Below, piece after piece: positions 41,236-50,186 of a stretch of DNA of 64,000 bases. The stretch is taken from positions 1-64,000 of the forward strand of contig DHKY01000001.1 in NCBI GenBank assembly GCA_002404995.1, given 5' to 3'. Source of the stretch: Caryophanales bacterium UBA4682. Lineage in GTDB: Bacteria; Bacillota_I; Bacilli_A; RFN20; CAG-288. Made by a program: the position numbers and the translations under genes. Position 1 is the first letter of the stretch. Each line of letters begins with the position of its first letter. Under the pieces are notes generated by a model, which worked only from the letters and a program-made list of their open reading frames with translations, did not search any database and was not told the origin of the DNA.

Positions 41236-43116
41236 ATGATTGAAATAGAAAACCTCTGTAAGAGTTATGGACACCAGACTGTATTCAATCATCTTTCTTT
41301 TCAGCTTCCTTCCACAGGTCTTTGCATACTCGTAGGCAAAAATGGTTCAGGAAAGAGCACATTGCTTTCGATTTTAGCAGGGCGAGATACGAACTACAGA
41401 GGCGAATTCCGAAACAACAAAGATAAGATAACGCAATCCAATTCCGACTTCTTTGCTAGCCAGTTTGTTTCTTTTCTTCCTCAGGATAGTCTTGTCTTCG
41501 AAGATGAAAATGTCTTGGAAAATGTCTGCCTTTTATCCGAAAAGAAAAACAAAATCAGAGCAGAGAACTGCTTAAGACAAGTTGGATTGGAAGATAGAAA
41601 AGAACAACTGGCTTCGTATCTTTCAACTGGAGAAAAGCAAAGACTATGTCTTGCCCGTGCTCTTTATGATTTGAAAGATATTCTTCTTTGTGATGAGATT
41701 ACGTCAAATCTTGATGAAGAAAACAAGCAAATCATTCTAAATATTCTAAAAGAAGTCAGCAAGACCCATCTTGTCTTATTTGCAACTCATGATGACGTTC
41801 AAGACTTTAAAGATCTTTCACCGCACATATTATCCATAAATGACAGAAAGATTTCGTTTTCTGATGCTTTTTCGTTATGTGAAAAGAATCAAGCGTTGAG
41901 TCAGAAAAAGCAATCTTTTTCTTCTGTTTCTAGTCTTTATTCACAATGGAAAGAAGATAAAAAATCTCATTTTTTCCTTTTTTTCATCTCTTTCTTTTTT
42001 GTTGTGCTGACAATCTTCTCAGGAAGCCTATACTACTCCTTTGAAATAGTTTCCAAGGGTAATATCCAACAAGATAATTATCAGATCTTAAAAGACCGAG
42101 AATCCGACCTAGTCTATGATTCTTACCTTTCCTCTTCTCCAATCTTTATCTGCAACAAACAAAATGGATTAGATGGAGAAGAATTGAAGATTTATAACAC
42201 TATTGTTCCTATTCTTCCTCAGGAAATCAAATTAGGAACAATCGGAGCTGTGTTTCACATTCCATCCCAAAGCTATGTTTCTAAAAATATAAAGCTTATT
42301 TCCGGAAGAATCCCAGACAAAGAAGGTGAAATCAGGATTTCATCTTACACATCAGATTTAGAATCAACAACGGATTCCAAAGCAAAGGAAATAAAAATCG
42401 GTCAAAATTCATTTTCTGTAGTCGGGGTTTACGAAGGAAAAGACCCCAACAAACTTAGGACCCGATTAAAAGACAAAATCAATCCAGTTCAACGTGATTT
42501 TTATATGTCTTATTCGTTCCTGAGCGGATCCGTATTTCTCTATTCTAATCGGTTCCAGAATTTCATCAGTGCTTTTCCAAACAGTTTATCCAATCAAAAA
42601 ATCAGGAAAGAAAAGCAGATCAACAAATCAGAAACAATATTCTGGGAAGATTACCTTCTTAGCAATCAAAGCGGAAAGAATCTTATCCATTTTCTTTCCG
42701 CTAAATTTTCCTCTCCTATGTTTTATCAGATTTTCCTAATTTCCTATTCTTCATTTATCGTTGTCTTTCTTATATCTTTTTATATACGAAACAAGCGGCG
42801 CTACCTGCTGAAGCGTTATCTAGGAATATCCAGAAAAGTACTCAACCTGAACAATTTGCTGCTTTTTAGCAGGACAGAAATTTTTTCTCTGTTATTCGGT
42901 ATAGGAATCGGTTCACTTTCTGTCTTTCTTGTCTCACACTTCGTTTCCAAACAGCTTATTTCAAAAATCACACTTCCCGTTTTGATCTTTTGCCCTTACT
43001 CTTACCTCTATTGCATTCTAATCGTTTTTAGCTTTGTCATTCTTTTCTTTACTACATTGAATCTCTTATCTCCAAAGAACATCTCAAAAAGACTATATGA
43101 GGTAAAGAAAAAATGA
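41236..43116 (+). CDS. ABC transporter, fused ATPase-permease (MacB-like), first of second pair
   Basis: A 626-residue protein. The ATPase (about 1-210) has Walker A GKNGSGKSTLL, a variant signature LSTGEKQRLCLARAL (usually LSGGE) and Walker B ILLCDEITSNLD (the usual Pro replaced by Ile). A membrane helix (about 240-260), an extracellular region and three C-terminal helices follow, beginning near YQIFLISYSSFIVVFLISF. The architecture copies the 28.0 kb gene, but sequence similarity is limited by eye. The DNA is visibly more A/T-rich than its flanks. It overlaps the next gene by 4 nt. Confidence 0.8.
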   Translation: MIEIENLCKSYGHQTVFNHLSFQLPSTGLCILVGKNGSGKSTLLSILAGRDTNYRGEFRNNKDKITQSNSDFFASQFVSFLPQDSLVFEDENVLENVCLLSEKKNKIRAENCLRQVGLEDRKEQLASYLSTGEKQRLCLARALYDLKDILLCDEITSNLDEENKQIILNILKEVSKTHLVLFATHDDVQDFKDLSPHILSINDRKISFSDAFSLCEKNQALSQKKQSFSSVSSLYSQWKEDKKSHFFLFFISFFFVVLTIFSGSLYYSFEIVSKGNIQQDNYQILKDRESDLVYDSYLSSSPIFICNKQNGLDGEELKIYNTIVPILPQEIKLGTIGAVFHIPSQSYVSKNIKLISGRIPDKEGEIRISSYTSDLESTTDSKAKEIKIGQNSFSVVGVYEGKDPNKLRTRLKDKINPVQRDFYMSYSFLSGSVFLYSNRFQNFISAFPNSLSNQKIRKEKQINKSETIFWEDYLLSNQSGKNLIHFLSAKFSSPMFYQIFLISYSSFIVVFLISFYIRNKRRYLLKRYLGISRKVLNLNNLLLFSRTEIFSLLFGIGIGSLSVFLVSHFVSKQLISKITLPVLIFCPYSYLYCILIVFSFVILFFTTLNLLSPKNISKRLYEVKKK

Positions 43117-45098
43117 AACTAATAGTCAAAAATCTGAAGAAAAGCTATCAAGGAAAAGAACTTTTTCGGAATCTTTCTTTTTCTTTTTCGGATGGTATTC
43201 TACAGATAGAAGGAAAAAGTGGATCGGGTAAGACTACATTACTTTTCATGCTCAGGAAAATTCTCGTTCCAGATGAAGGTACCGTTAATTATGAATCTGC
43301 TATCCAATATGGGTTCGCTGGGCAGACTCCAAGCCTGTTTTCTTCTCTTACCTACCAAGAGAACAAGAAGAGAAGGCGAACCATCCATGATGAGAAAATC
43401 GAAAGTTTATTGTTCGAAAAGCTCGACTTCTCCAGAGAGGACAGCAACAAAAAGCTTTTTGAACTCAGCGGAGGTCAAAGAAAAAAAGCAGAACTTATAT
43501 TTATTCTGTCTCAGGTAAAAGACCTTTATTTCCTTGATGAGCCTTTTTCTTCGCTTGACCAAGAATCAAAAGCAAATCTCACCGGTTTTCTAAATGAATT
43601 CTCAAAAAAGCATCCGCTTGTCATCGTCACTCACGAATCATCCGAATTGAATATTGCAGAAAAGATATCACTTCCTTTCAAAGGAGAAAATAAGGAAACT
43701 TATAAGAAATCCAACTTTCCTAATAAACGAACCGACTGCCTGCAAAGAAAGTCCGCCTTCCTTGTTGTTGCAGATTATTTCCGTTCAAAAAGAATCTATT
43801 CGTCCATCAAAAGGATCCTTTCTTGCTTGTTTTTTGTTTTTTTCTCTTGTGGATTCAGCTTTACCAATACAAGAAATGATAGGGAAAACCAAATTGTCAG
43901 CTTAGAGGCCGATCCTTATTCCTATTTTGAGGTTTTACCGGCTTCAAAAGCACCGCTTTCGGAGTCTTATTTTTCCTACCCTATTCATCAGGTTCTCACG
44001 TTAGATGCAAACATGGGAAACTTCCAATACAAGAAAATAATAATAATCGGAGGCTTTGCAGAAGATAATAGCTTCTGCCACTTTTCTAATGGTTCTCCAA
44101 AGAATTCCTTGTTTTCTTCTTCAATGACAATCTTTTCCTATCGCTTAGGAAAATCATATCCATTCAAAGAAATTTACAATGAGGAACTGAGAGACAAAAT
44201 CGGCAGTGGATTCAAATTTCTTGACGAGCAAAGGGAAAATGAAACCTATTCGGATATCCTACTAACAAGCAATGATTTCATTGATTCAATTCTAAGATAT
44301 TCCCCTTCGGATCTTTACTGGGAGGACAGGCAATGCAGACTTGATTCTCTTCCCCTGGTCAGTATAAGCAATGGCGTTCTATCCCTTTCGTATTCTTCTT
44401 CGATTCCATTTTCGGTATCAGATAGCACAAATTCCTCTATTTCCTGTTCTTTTTCCTCAACCTCTTTAGATTTATATGAGGGCAATGAAATCATTGAAAG
44501 CAAGATTCCTTCTGTTCCATCCGAGAAAAGTATTACGATTCCTTTGAATCTCTATAAGGACATTCTTCTTCATAGCAAAGATTTTTCGGGCTACCAAAAT
44601 GTTCTGGAGAAAAAAGATGCAATCAACAGGTCCAGAGAAATCGAAGTTCTAACCAAGGGGAATATCGTGTATCTTCCAGAAACAAGGAAACAGATTCTCT
44701 ATTTTTCCTTATCAATATTATGTTTAGGATTATTCGTCGCTTTCATTCTTTATAGTTCAAAAGGAATAGTTTCCTGGAAAGAGGAAAGGAAATCGATCCT
44801 CCAAGCCAATCAGAGAAAAGGATACTCTATTGGGGCTAGGATTATTTCTGCCATCGAGACTCTTCCCTTTCTACTTGTATCCCTCTTGCTATATTGCTTT
44901 GTTTTTATTCCTCATGCGAATATTTCAAATAGGAAGAACACCTATCCGCTCGGCTATGAGTTTCTAGGGAAAGCATACAGTAATAGGAAACCAGTCCCCT
45001 TTATCCATTTTGAAATTCAATATAGGGTTATCCTATTGTTTTTCCTTTTACTCTTTCTTTTATCTTTTTTCTGCCTGTTAAATAAGAAGAAGCACTGA
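43113..45098 (+). CDS. ABC transporter, fused ATPase-permease (MacB-like), second of second pair
   Basis: A 661-residue protein with ATPase (Walker A GKSGSGKTTLL, signature LSGGQRKKAEL, Walker B YFLDEPFSSLD), one membrane helix near residues 232-252, an extracellular region of about 280 residues and a C-terminal membrane part (LYFSLSILCLGLFVAFILYS and two more). With its overlapping partner it should form a heterodimeric exporter or extracellular mechanotransducer. Similar systems export or confer resistance to peptides; the substrate here is unknown. It ends 135 nt before hrcA. Confidence 0.8.
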   Translation: MKLIVKNLKKSYQGKELFRNLSFSFSDGILQIEGKSGSGKTTLLFMLRKILVPDEGTVNYESAIQYGFAGQTPSLFSSLTYQENKKRRRTIHDEKIESLLFEKLDFSREDSNKKLFELSGGQRKKAELIFILSQVKDLYFLDEPFSSLDQESKANLTGFLNEFSKKHPLVIVTHESSELNIAEKISLPFKGENKETYKKSNFPNKRTDCLQRKSAFLVVADYFRSKRIYSSIKRILSCLFFVFFSCGFSFTNTRNDRENQIVSLEADPYSYFEVLPASKAPLSESYFSYPIHQVLTLDANMGNFQYKKIIIIGGFAEDNSFCHFSNGSPKNSLFSSSMTIFSYRLGKSYPFKEIYNEELRDKIGSGFKFLDEQRENETYSDILLTSNDFIDSILRYSPSDLYWEDRQCRLDSLPLVSISNGVLSLSYSSSIPFSVSDSTNSSISCSFSSTSLDLYEGNEIIESKIPSVPSEKSITIPLNLYKDILLHSKDFSGYQNVLEKKDAINRSREIEVLTKGNIVYLPETRKQILYFSLSILCLGLFVAFILYSSKGIVSWKEERKSILQANQRKGYSIGARIISAIETLPFLLVSLLLYCFVFIPHANISNRKNTYPLGYEFLGKAYSNRKPVPFIHFEIQYRVILLFFLLLFLLSFFCLLNKKKH

Positions 45099-45152
45099 AT
45101 CAGGAAGACAACCTTTCAAAAAGGCTATTCATTTTTCACACGAAAAAGATTT

Positions 45153-45179
45153 TTAGCACTCAAGCCTTGAATTTGCTAA
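45153..45179 (+). promoter_or_regulatory. CIRCE-like operator 1 (HrcA box), right arm degenerate
   Basis: A perfect left arm TTAGCACTC, a 9-nt spacer, then ATTTGCTAA, matching 6 of 9 positions of the consensus GAGTGCTAA. It overlaps the -35 box of the hrcA promoter. Confidence 0.7.
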
Positions 45180-45194
45180 TTTGTTCTCTATAAT
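45167..45194 (+). promoter_or_regulatory. Promoter of the hrcA-grpE-dnaK operon
   Basis: TTGAAT (45167-45172), a 16-bp spacer and a perfect TATAAT (45189-45194). Transcription should start near 45201, inside CIRCE-like element 2. Confidence 0.75.
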
Positions 45195-45198
45195 AGAT

Positions 45199-45224
45199 GT
45201 TGCACTTGGAAGAACGAGTGCTAA
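45199..45224 (+). promoter_or_regulatory. CIRCE-like operator 2 (HrcA box), left arm degenerate
   Basis: The degenerate left arm GTTGCACTT, an 8-nt spacer and a perfect right arm GAGTGCTAA. It covers the predicted transcription start and ends just before the ribosome-binding site. Confidence 0.72.
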
Positions 45225-45233
45225 GAGGAGGAC

Positions 45234-46343
45234 ATGATGAAGAGTGCACGGAAGTACTTAATCCTGAAATGCATCTGCGAAGAGTTCATCAAGACCGGTG
45301 TTCCGGTCGGAAGCAAGACCCTTCTTGCAAACTATCATCTTGATTGTTCCTCCGCGACAATCCGCAATGCTAGGGCAGAGCTCGAAGAAGAAGGATACCT
45401 GGAAAAGAAACACATCTCTTCCGGAAGAATGCCTTCCTCCAAAGGATACCAATACTATCTTGAGCATCTCTCCAGCACAAATTCGGAAAGCAGCATCGGG
45501 CTCGAATTCCAACGGGAATTCCAGGAAATACTGAAAGACCATACAAAGTCCGTTGAAGACGTTCTGACAAAATCCTGTCAAAGGATTTCCGAAAGGACAA
45601 AGATGGCAACAGTGGTCCTCGGTCCGAAAGCCGATCAGGAGGCCCTCGTCTCGATTCAACTATTATCTCTCAATGATAAGAGTGCAAGGTTCATCTTCAT
45701 CACCGATTCCGGATATGTCGAGAAAAAGACCTTCGTCAGGCAGAAAGGCGAAAGCTTCACTGCTAGGCAGAATGCAGTCAACTTCCTGTCCATGCGATTG
45801 ACAGGAACAAAGATTGCAGATCTCGAAACTAAGACGAAAGCCTTGAAGCCTCTGGCTGTACAGAGGTACGGCAAAGAGGGAAGCAGGGTCATCCAGGCTT
45901 TCCTTGAAGCTCTGATCTCCTTTGCACGGAAGAAGCTGACTGTTTATGGACAAAAGAATCTATTGACTCTTCCAGAGTTCCAGAATGACCGTCAGGCATT
46001 CGTCAATGCTATCGATACCCTGCAGGACGGTTCTTCTAGGGCACATTCCTTAACGGAAAGCGATGACTTAGGAGATGCCAATGTCGGCTTCACCCATGTT
46101 CAGAAAGGCGATAGGGCGATTGTCACAAAGGCTGTGGGAAAAGATCAGATTGCTGTCGTTGGTCCTAAGCGCAGGGATTACAAAAAGATTCTTGCTGCTC
46201 TCGACTATGTCGCTTATAGGCTTGACCATTATTTCTTCTCTCCCGACCAAAACTCAACATCCTTGATTCCAATTGCGCCGGTACAGGAAGTCAATAAGCC
46301 AATCACAAAGAAGAAACCAGCAAAGAAAGGAGCGAGAAAATGA
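45234..46343 (+). CDS. hrcA: Heat-shock repressor HrcA
   Basis: A 369-residue repressor of class I heat-shock genes. The N-terminal winged helix shows LKCICEEFIKTGVPVGSKTL and SSATIRNARAELEEEGYL; then HISSGRMPSSKGYQYYL; the C-terminal GAF-like part contains GDRAIVTKAVGKDQIAVVG. A basic tail (KKKPAKKGARK) is unusual. Two Met codons adjoin at 45234 and 45237; the second is better spaced (5 nt) from GGAGG, so the true start may be 45237. It controls its own operon through the CIRCE-like sites upstream. grpE overlaps by 4 nt. Confidence 0.95.
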   Translation: MMKSARKYLILKCICEEFIKTGVPVGSKTLLANYHLDCSSATIRNARAELEEEGYLEKKHISSGRMPSSKGYQYYLEHLSSTNSESSIGLEFQREFQEILKDHTKSVEDVLTKSCQRISERTKMATVVLGPKADQEALVSIQLLSLNDKSARFIFITDSGYVEKKTFVRQKGESFTARQNAVNFLSMRLTGTKIADLETKTKALKPLAVQRYGKEGSRVIQAFLEALISFARKKLTVYGQKNLLTLPEFQNDRQAFVNAIDTLQDGSSRAHSLTESDDLGDANVGFTHVQKGDRAIVTKAVGKDQIAVVGPKRRDYKKILAALDYVAYRLDHYFFSPDQNSTSLIPIAPVQEVNKPITKKKPAKKGARK

Positions 46344-46987
46344 GCACAGAAAACGAAAAAAAGCCAAATGAGCCGAAACAGGCAGAAGAAGCAAAAAAGA
46401 AAGACAGTGAGCTGCAAGCTCTCGTCAATCGCCTCAAGCAGGAAAACGAAGAGCTGAAAAAGAAATCCGAAAACTACCAGAAGCAGTTCGAGGAAGCTGA
46501 TAAGGAAAAAGATTCCTGGAAGAACAAATACTATGAAGCCTATGCTGACAGGGCCAACACCCGGAAGCAGATTGAGAAGGAAAACGAAGACTTCAAGAAG
46601 TATGCCCAGAAATCACTGATTGAGGAATTGATTCCAACGTTGGACAGCTTCGACATGTCCTTAATGGCAACACCGAAGGATGAAGCCACCAAACGTTATA
46701 AGGAAGGATTCCAGAGGATTCACAACAAGCTTCTCAACTCTCTGAAGCAAGCCCATGTCGAAGTCATCGACCCGAAGGTCGGAGAAGAATACAATCCACA
46801 TACAAGGATGGCTCTCTCCACTGTCGAAGCCGACGATGGAAACAAAGTAGCAGAAGTTTATAGGAAAGGCTACAAGCTCTACGATCATCTTCTCCGTGCT
46901 GCCAGCGTTGTCACAACAGTGAAAGAGGCTGCAGAAAAGAAGGAAGATAAGGAAGAGAAGAAAGACGATACGATTGAAGTTAAATAA
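46340..46987 (+). CDS. grpE: Nucleotide exchange factor GrpE
   Basis: A 215-residue DnaK co-chaperone. A long N-terminal coiled coil (about 20-95, rich in Glu, Lys and Gln) leads to the conserved core: EELIPTLDSFDMSL, HNKLLNSLKQAHVEVIDP, GEEYNPHTRMALSTV and YRKGYKLYDHLLRAASVVT. The Lys/Asp/Glu tails at both ends are typical. It overlaps hrcA (ATGA) and precedes dnaK by 24 nt. Confidence 0.95.
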   Translation: MSTENEKKPNEPKQAEEAKKKDSELQALVNRLKQENEELKKKSENYQKQFEEADKEKDSWKNKYYEAYADRANTRKQIEKENEDFKKYAQKSLIEELIPTLDSFDMSLMATPKDEATKRYKEGFQRIHNKLLNSLKQAHVEVIDPKVGEEYNPHTRMALSTVEADDGNKVAEVYRKGYKLYDHLLRAASVVTTVKEAAEKKEDKEEKKDDTIEVK

Positions 46988-47011
46988 AACCACAAGGGAG
47001 GAAATTCATTT

Positions 47012-48865
47012 ATGGCAAAAGAAGTAATCTTAGGTATCGATTTAGGTACTACGAACTCAGTTGTCTCTTATAGGCAGGATGATCATAACGTCAAGGTCAT
47101 CCCTTCGCCGGAAGGCACTAATACCTGTCCGTCCGTCGTTTCATTTAAACCAGATGGAGAGGAAATTGTCGGTAACGCTGCAAAGCGAAGGCTTTTGACA
47201 AATCCGGATACTGTGCATTCCATCAAACGTAAGATGGGTACACGTGAACTCACTCATATCGCTTGCCTCAACAAGGATTTCACTCCGGAAGAGATTTCCG
47301 CAAAGATTTTAAGCTATAGGAAGTCCTATGCTGAGAAATTCTTAGGCCAGAGTGTCAAGAAAGCCGTCATCACCTGCCCTGCCTACTTCAATGACGATCA
47401 GCGTCAGGCTACAAAGAATGCTGGCACAATTGCCGGTCTTGATGTTGTCCGTGTCATCTCCGAGCCGACCGCTGCTGCTCTTGCTTATGGTAGGGACAGC
47501 AAGAAATCCGGCAAGATCATGGTCTTCGATTTAGGCGGTGGTACGCTTGATGTCTCCATTCTTGATATCGGCGATGGTACTTTCGAAGTTCTTTCCACTT
47601 CTGGTGACACTCACCTCGGCGGCGATGATTGGGATAATGCTGTCATGGATTGGCTCAGGTCTGAGATCCAGAAACAGTGCGGAATCACCATTACCCGTGA
47701 TAATCCGAAGGATCGTCCGACACTTCAGCGTCTTCGTGATGAAGCTGAAAAAGCCAAAATCAATCTTTCCAGCCAGGCGGAAACCATCATTTCCTTACCA
47801 TATATCGGCTTCAAGGATGGCGCACCGGTCAACTTCGAAACCACGCTTACCCGCGCTAAATTCCAGGATTTGACCCGTAATCTGTTAGATCGTTGCGAGA
47901 CTCCGTTTGAAAAAGCACTCTCCGATGCGAAGTTATCGGTCAGCGACCTTGACGATATCATCTTAGTCGGTGGTTCGACCCGTAGGCCTGCTGTTGTCGA
48001 AAGGATTACCCGCTTGAACAATGGCAAGAAGCCGAATCAGTCCGTCAACCCGGATGAGGCTGTCTCTGTCGGTGCCGCTATCCAAGGCGGTATCATCCGT
48101 GGCGATGTCAAGGATGTTGTTCTCCTTGATGTCACTCCGCTTACCTTAGGCATCGAAACCTTAGGTGGTGTCAGGACTCCGCTTATTCCTCGTAACACTA
48201 CGATTCCGACGACACGTCAGCAGATCTTCTCTACTGCCGAAGATAATCAGCCTGGTGTCGAAATCCAGGTCTTCCAGGGCGAACGTCCGAGGGCAAATGA
48301 TAACAAGTTCCTTGGCCGGTTCAAACTCGAAGGCATCCGTCCGGCACCGCGTGGTGTCCCTCGCATCCAGGTTACTTTCTCCATCGATGTCAACGGTATT
48401 GTCTCAGTCAGTGCAAAAGACCTTGATACCAATGCCGAGCAGCATATTACGATTTCCAACTCCAGCGGTTTAAGCAAAGAAGAAATCGATAAGATGGTCA
48501 AAGAGGCCGAAGCACACAAAGCCGATGATGACAAACGTAAGAAAGATGCTGACACCCGCAATGAGGCTCAGCAGCTTATCGATTCCATCGATCACCAGAT
48601 CAATGATAAAGATCATCCGATTGATGAGAATACCAAAGCTCAGGCCATCAAGATCCGTGATGAAATCAAAGCAGATCTTGATAAGAACGACTTAGAAGCT
48701 GTCCGCAGCAAGATTGCCCAACTTCAGCAGGCTGCCAACTCCGTCTACCAGGCTCACAGCCAGGCAGAGGCTAACTCTTCCAGCCAGAACGCCGGTGGAA
48801 ACGCCAGCGCAAAGAAGGATGACAACGTTGTCGATGCCACCTTCGAAGAGAAGAAAGACAAGTAA
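47012..48865 (+). CDS. dnaK: Chaperone DnaK (Hsp70)
   Basis: A 617-residue Hsp70. The ATPase domain starts ILGIDLGTTNSVVSY and includes AVITCPAYFNDDQRQATKNA, EPTAAALAYG, VFDLGGGTLDVSI and ILVGGSTRRPAV. The substrate domain has LDVTPLTLGIETLGG and IQVFQGERPRANDN. A Gly/Asn/Ala stretch and an acidic tail close it. It lacks the extra ATPase loop of Gram-negative DnaK, as expected for Bacillota. GGGAGGAAATT precedes the ATG. Confidence 0.97.
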   Translation: MAKEVILGIDLGTTNSVVSYRQDDHNVKVIPSPEGTNTCPSVVSFKPDGEEIVGNAAKRRLLTNPDTVHSIKRKMGTRELTHIACLNKDFTPEEISAKILSYRKSYAEKFLGQSVKKAVITCPAYFNDDQRQATKNAGTIAGLDVVRVISEPTAAALAYGRDSKKSGKIMVFDLGGGTLDVSILDIGDGTFEVLSTSGDTHLGGDDWDNAVMDWLRSEIQKQCGITITRDNPKDRPTLQRLRDEAEKAKINLSSQAETIISLPYIGFKDGAPVNFETTLTRAKFQDLTRNLLDRCETPFEKALSDAKLSVSDLDDIILVGGSTRRPAVVERITRLNNGKKPNQSVNPDEAVSVGAAIQGGIIRGDVKDVVLLDVTPLTLGIETLGGVRTPLIPRNTTIPTTRQQIFSTAEDNQPGVEIQVFQGERPRANDNKFLGRFKLEGIRPAPRGVPRIQVTFSIDVNGIVSVSAKDLDTNAEQHITISNSSGLSKEEIDKMVKEAEAHKADDDKRKKDADTRNEAQQLIDSIDHQINDKDHPIDENTKAQAIKIRDEIKADLDKNDLEAVRSKIAQLQQAANSVYQAHSQAEANSSSQNAGGNASAKKDDNVVDATFEEKKDK

Positions 48866-48874
48866 CCAAAAAAG

Positions 48875-48902
48875 GAAGCCCGGTCAAATCCGGGCTTCTT
48901 TG
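48875..48902 (+). terminator. Partial terminator between dnaK and dnaJ
   Basis: GAAGCCCGG / CCGGGCTTC with loop TCAAAT and the T-rich TTTGTCT. It probably reduces read-through so that dnaJ is made at a lower level than dnaK; no separate dnaJ promoter is seen. Confidence 0.75.
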
Positions 48903-48919
48903 TCTAAGGAGGCCTCCAA

Positions 48920-50071
48920 ATGGCAGAAAAGCGAGATTATTATGAGGTTTTAGGCGTTGATATGAACGCCTCTGCAGACGAAATCAAAAGCGCCTATCGT
49001 AAACTAGCCAAAAAATACCATCCGGATTTGAACCATGATGCCGATGCCCCTGCCCATTTCAAAGAGGTCACGGAAGCTTATGAGGTTCTTTCCGATCCTA
49101 AGAAACGTCAAGCCTATGATCAATTCGGCCAGGCCGCCTTTGATCAGAACGGTGCCGGAGGTTTCAATAGTGCAAACTTCAACGGCCAGGACGCATCCGG
49201 CTTCGGAGGATTCGAAGACTTCGGAGATATCTTCTCCCAGTTCTTCGGAGGCGGTGCACGCTCTTCCCGTCAAAGCCGTACCCCCCGCAAAGGGGAGGAC
49301 AAAGCGGTTCGAATCAAGCTTTCGTTTGATCAGGCAGTTCATGGAACCAAGGTCGATATCCCTCTGACTTACGTAGATACCTGTCCGGATTGCCATGGTA
49401 CCGGTGCCAAGGATTCGACTTGCATCCGGACTTGTCCTACTTGCGGTGGAACTGGCTATGTCCGTACCCGCCGTCAGACAATCTTCGGTGTTGCTGAAAC
49501 ACAGGAACCTTGTCCAGACTGCGGCGGAACAGGAAAGAAAATCACTGCGAAGTGTCAGACTTGCCATGGACAAGGCCGTGTTCAAAAGAGTGAGACGATT
49601 TCCGTCAATATCCCACATGGTGTCGATACCGGCGATAAAAGGCGTATCCAAGGCAAAGGCGAAGTCGGAATCAATGGTGGTCCAAATGGCGATTTGGTTC
49701 TTGTCATTGAAGTTGCACCAAGTCAGACCTTTGTACGCAAAGGTGCTGATGTCTACACCAATGTGTCCATTTCTGTAACCGATGCATTGCTTGGCACGAC
49801 CATTACGGTTCCTACCGTGGACGGAGAAGCCGACTTGAACATTCCTGCATGCACAGAAGCTGGAACAACTCTGAAAAGGGGTAAGACCGGCATTGTTCTT
49901 CCTAACCGTGACAGCAAGGGCGATGAATATGTGACTATCCAGGTCAAGTTCCCGAAGAACTTGACTCAGGAACAGAAAGATCTGATTCAGCAGTTCGGCG
50001 AAATCGAAAACAAGAAACCAAACGGAATCTTCTCTTGGTTCAAGTCCAAGTTCAACAACAAGAAGAAGTAA
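48920..50071 (+). CDS. dnaJ: Co-chaperone DnaJ (Hsp40)
   Basis: A 383-residue type I Hsp40. The J domain (about 1-70) contains YHPDLNHD with the HPD motif; a Gly/Phe-rich linker follows (about 75-115). The zinc centre has four CxxCxGxG repeats: CPDCHGTG, CPTCGGTG, CPDCGGTG and CQTCHGQG. The C-terminal substrate domain starts at SETISVNIPHGVDTG. It stimulates DnaK ATPase. GGAGG precedes the ATG, and the gene ends in a terminator. Confidence 0.96.
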   Translation: MAEKRDYYEVLGVDMNASADEIKSAYRKLAKKYHPDLNHDADAPAHFKEVTEAYEVLSDPKKRQAYDQFGQAAFDQNGAGGFNSANFNGQDASGFGGFEDFGDIFSQFFGGGARSSRQSRTPRKGEDKAVRIKLSFDQAVHGTKVDIPLTYVDTCPDCHGTGAKDSTCIRTCPTCGGTGYVRTRRQTIFGVAETQEPCPDCGGTGKKITAKCQTCHGQGRVQKSETISVNIPHGVDTGDKRRIQGKGEVGINGGPNGDLVLVIEVAPSQTFVRKGADVYTNVSISVTDALLGTTITVPTVDGEADLNIPACTEAGTTLKRGKTGIVLPNRDSKGDEYVTIQVKFPKNLTQEQKDLIQQFGEIENKKPNGIFSWFKSKFNNKKK

Positions 50072-50078
50072 ATCTAAG

Positions 50079-50114
50079 AATGCCTCTGACCCAATCGGCC
50101 AGAGGCATTTTTCA
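50079..50114 (+). terminator. Terminator of the heat-shock operon
   Basis: AATGCCTCTG / CAGAGGCATT with an 11-nt loop and T run, just after dnaJ. Confidence 0.85.
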
Positions 50115-50174
50115 TGCATGCGCTTTCTTCTTCCTCTTTGCTCCGTTTCCTAGATTTTCCTGTTTTTCTTCCGA

Positions 50175-50180
50175 TATAAT
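50175..50180 (+). promoter_or_regulatory. -10 box of the tyrosine phosphatase gene, probably leaderless
   Basis: A perfect TATAAT ends 6 nt before the ATG at 50187, so the mRNA should begin at the start codon. No ribosome-binding site. Confidence 0.55.
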
Positions 50181-50186
50181 AGCCTT

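Noticed and set aside
49004..50119. Long (371-codon) open frame antisense to dnaJ
   Set aside because: It is a mirror of dnaJ codon bias; the encoded residues show no family features and dnaJ is certain.
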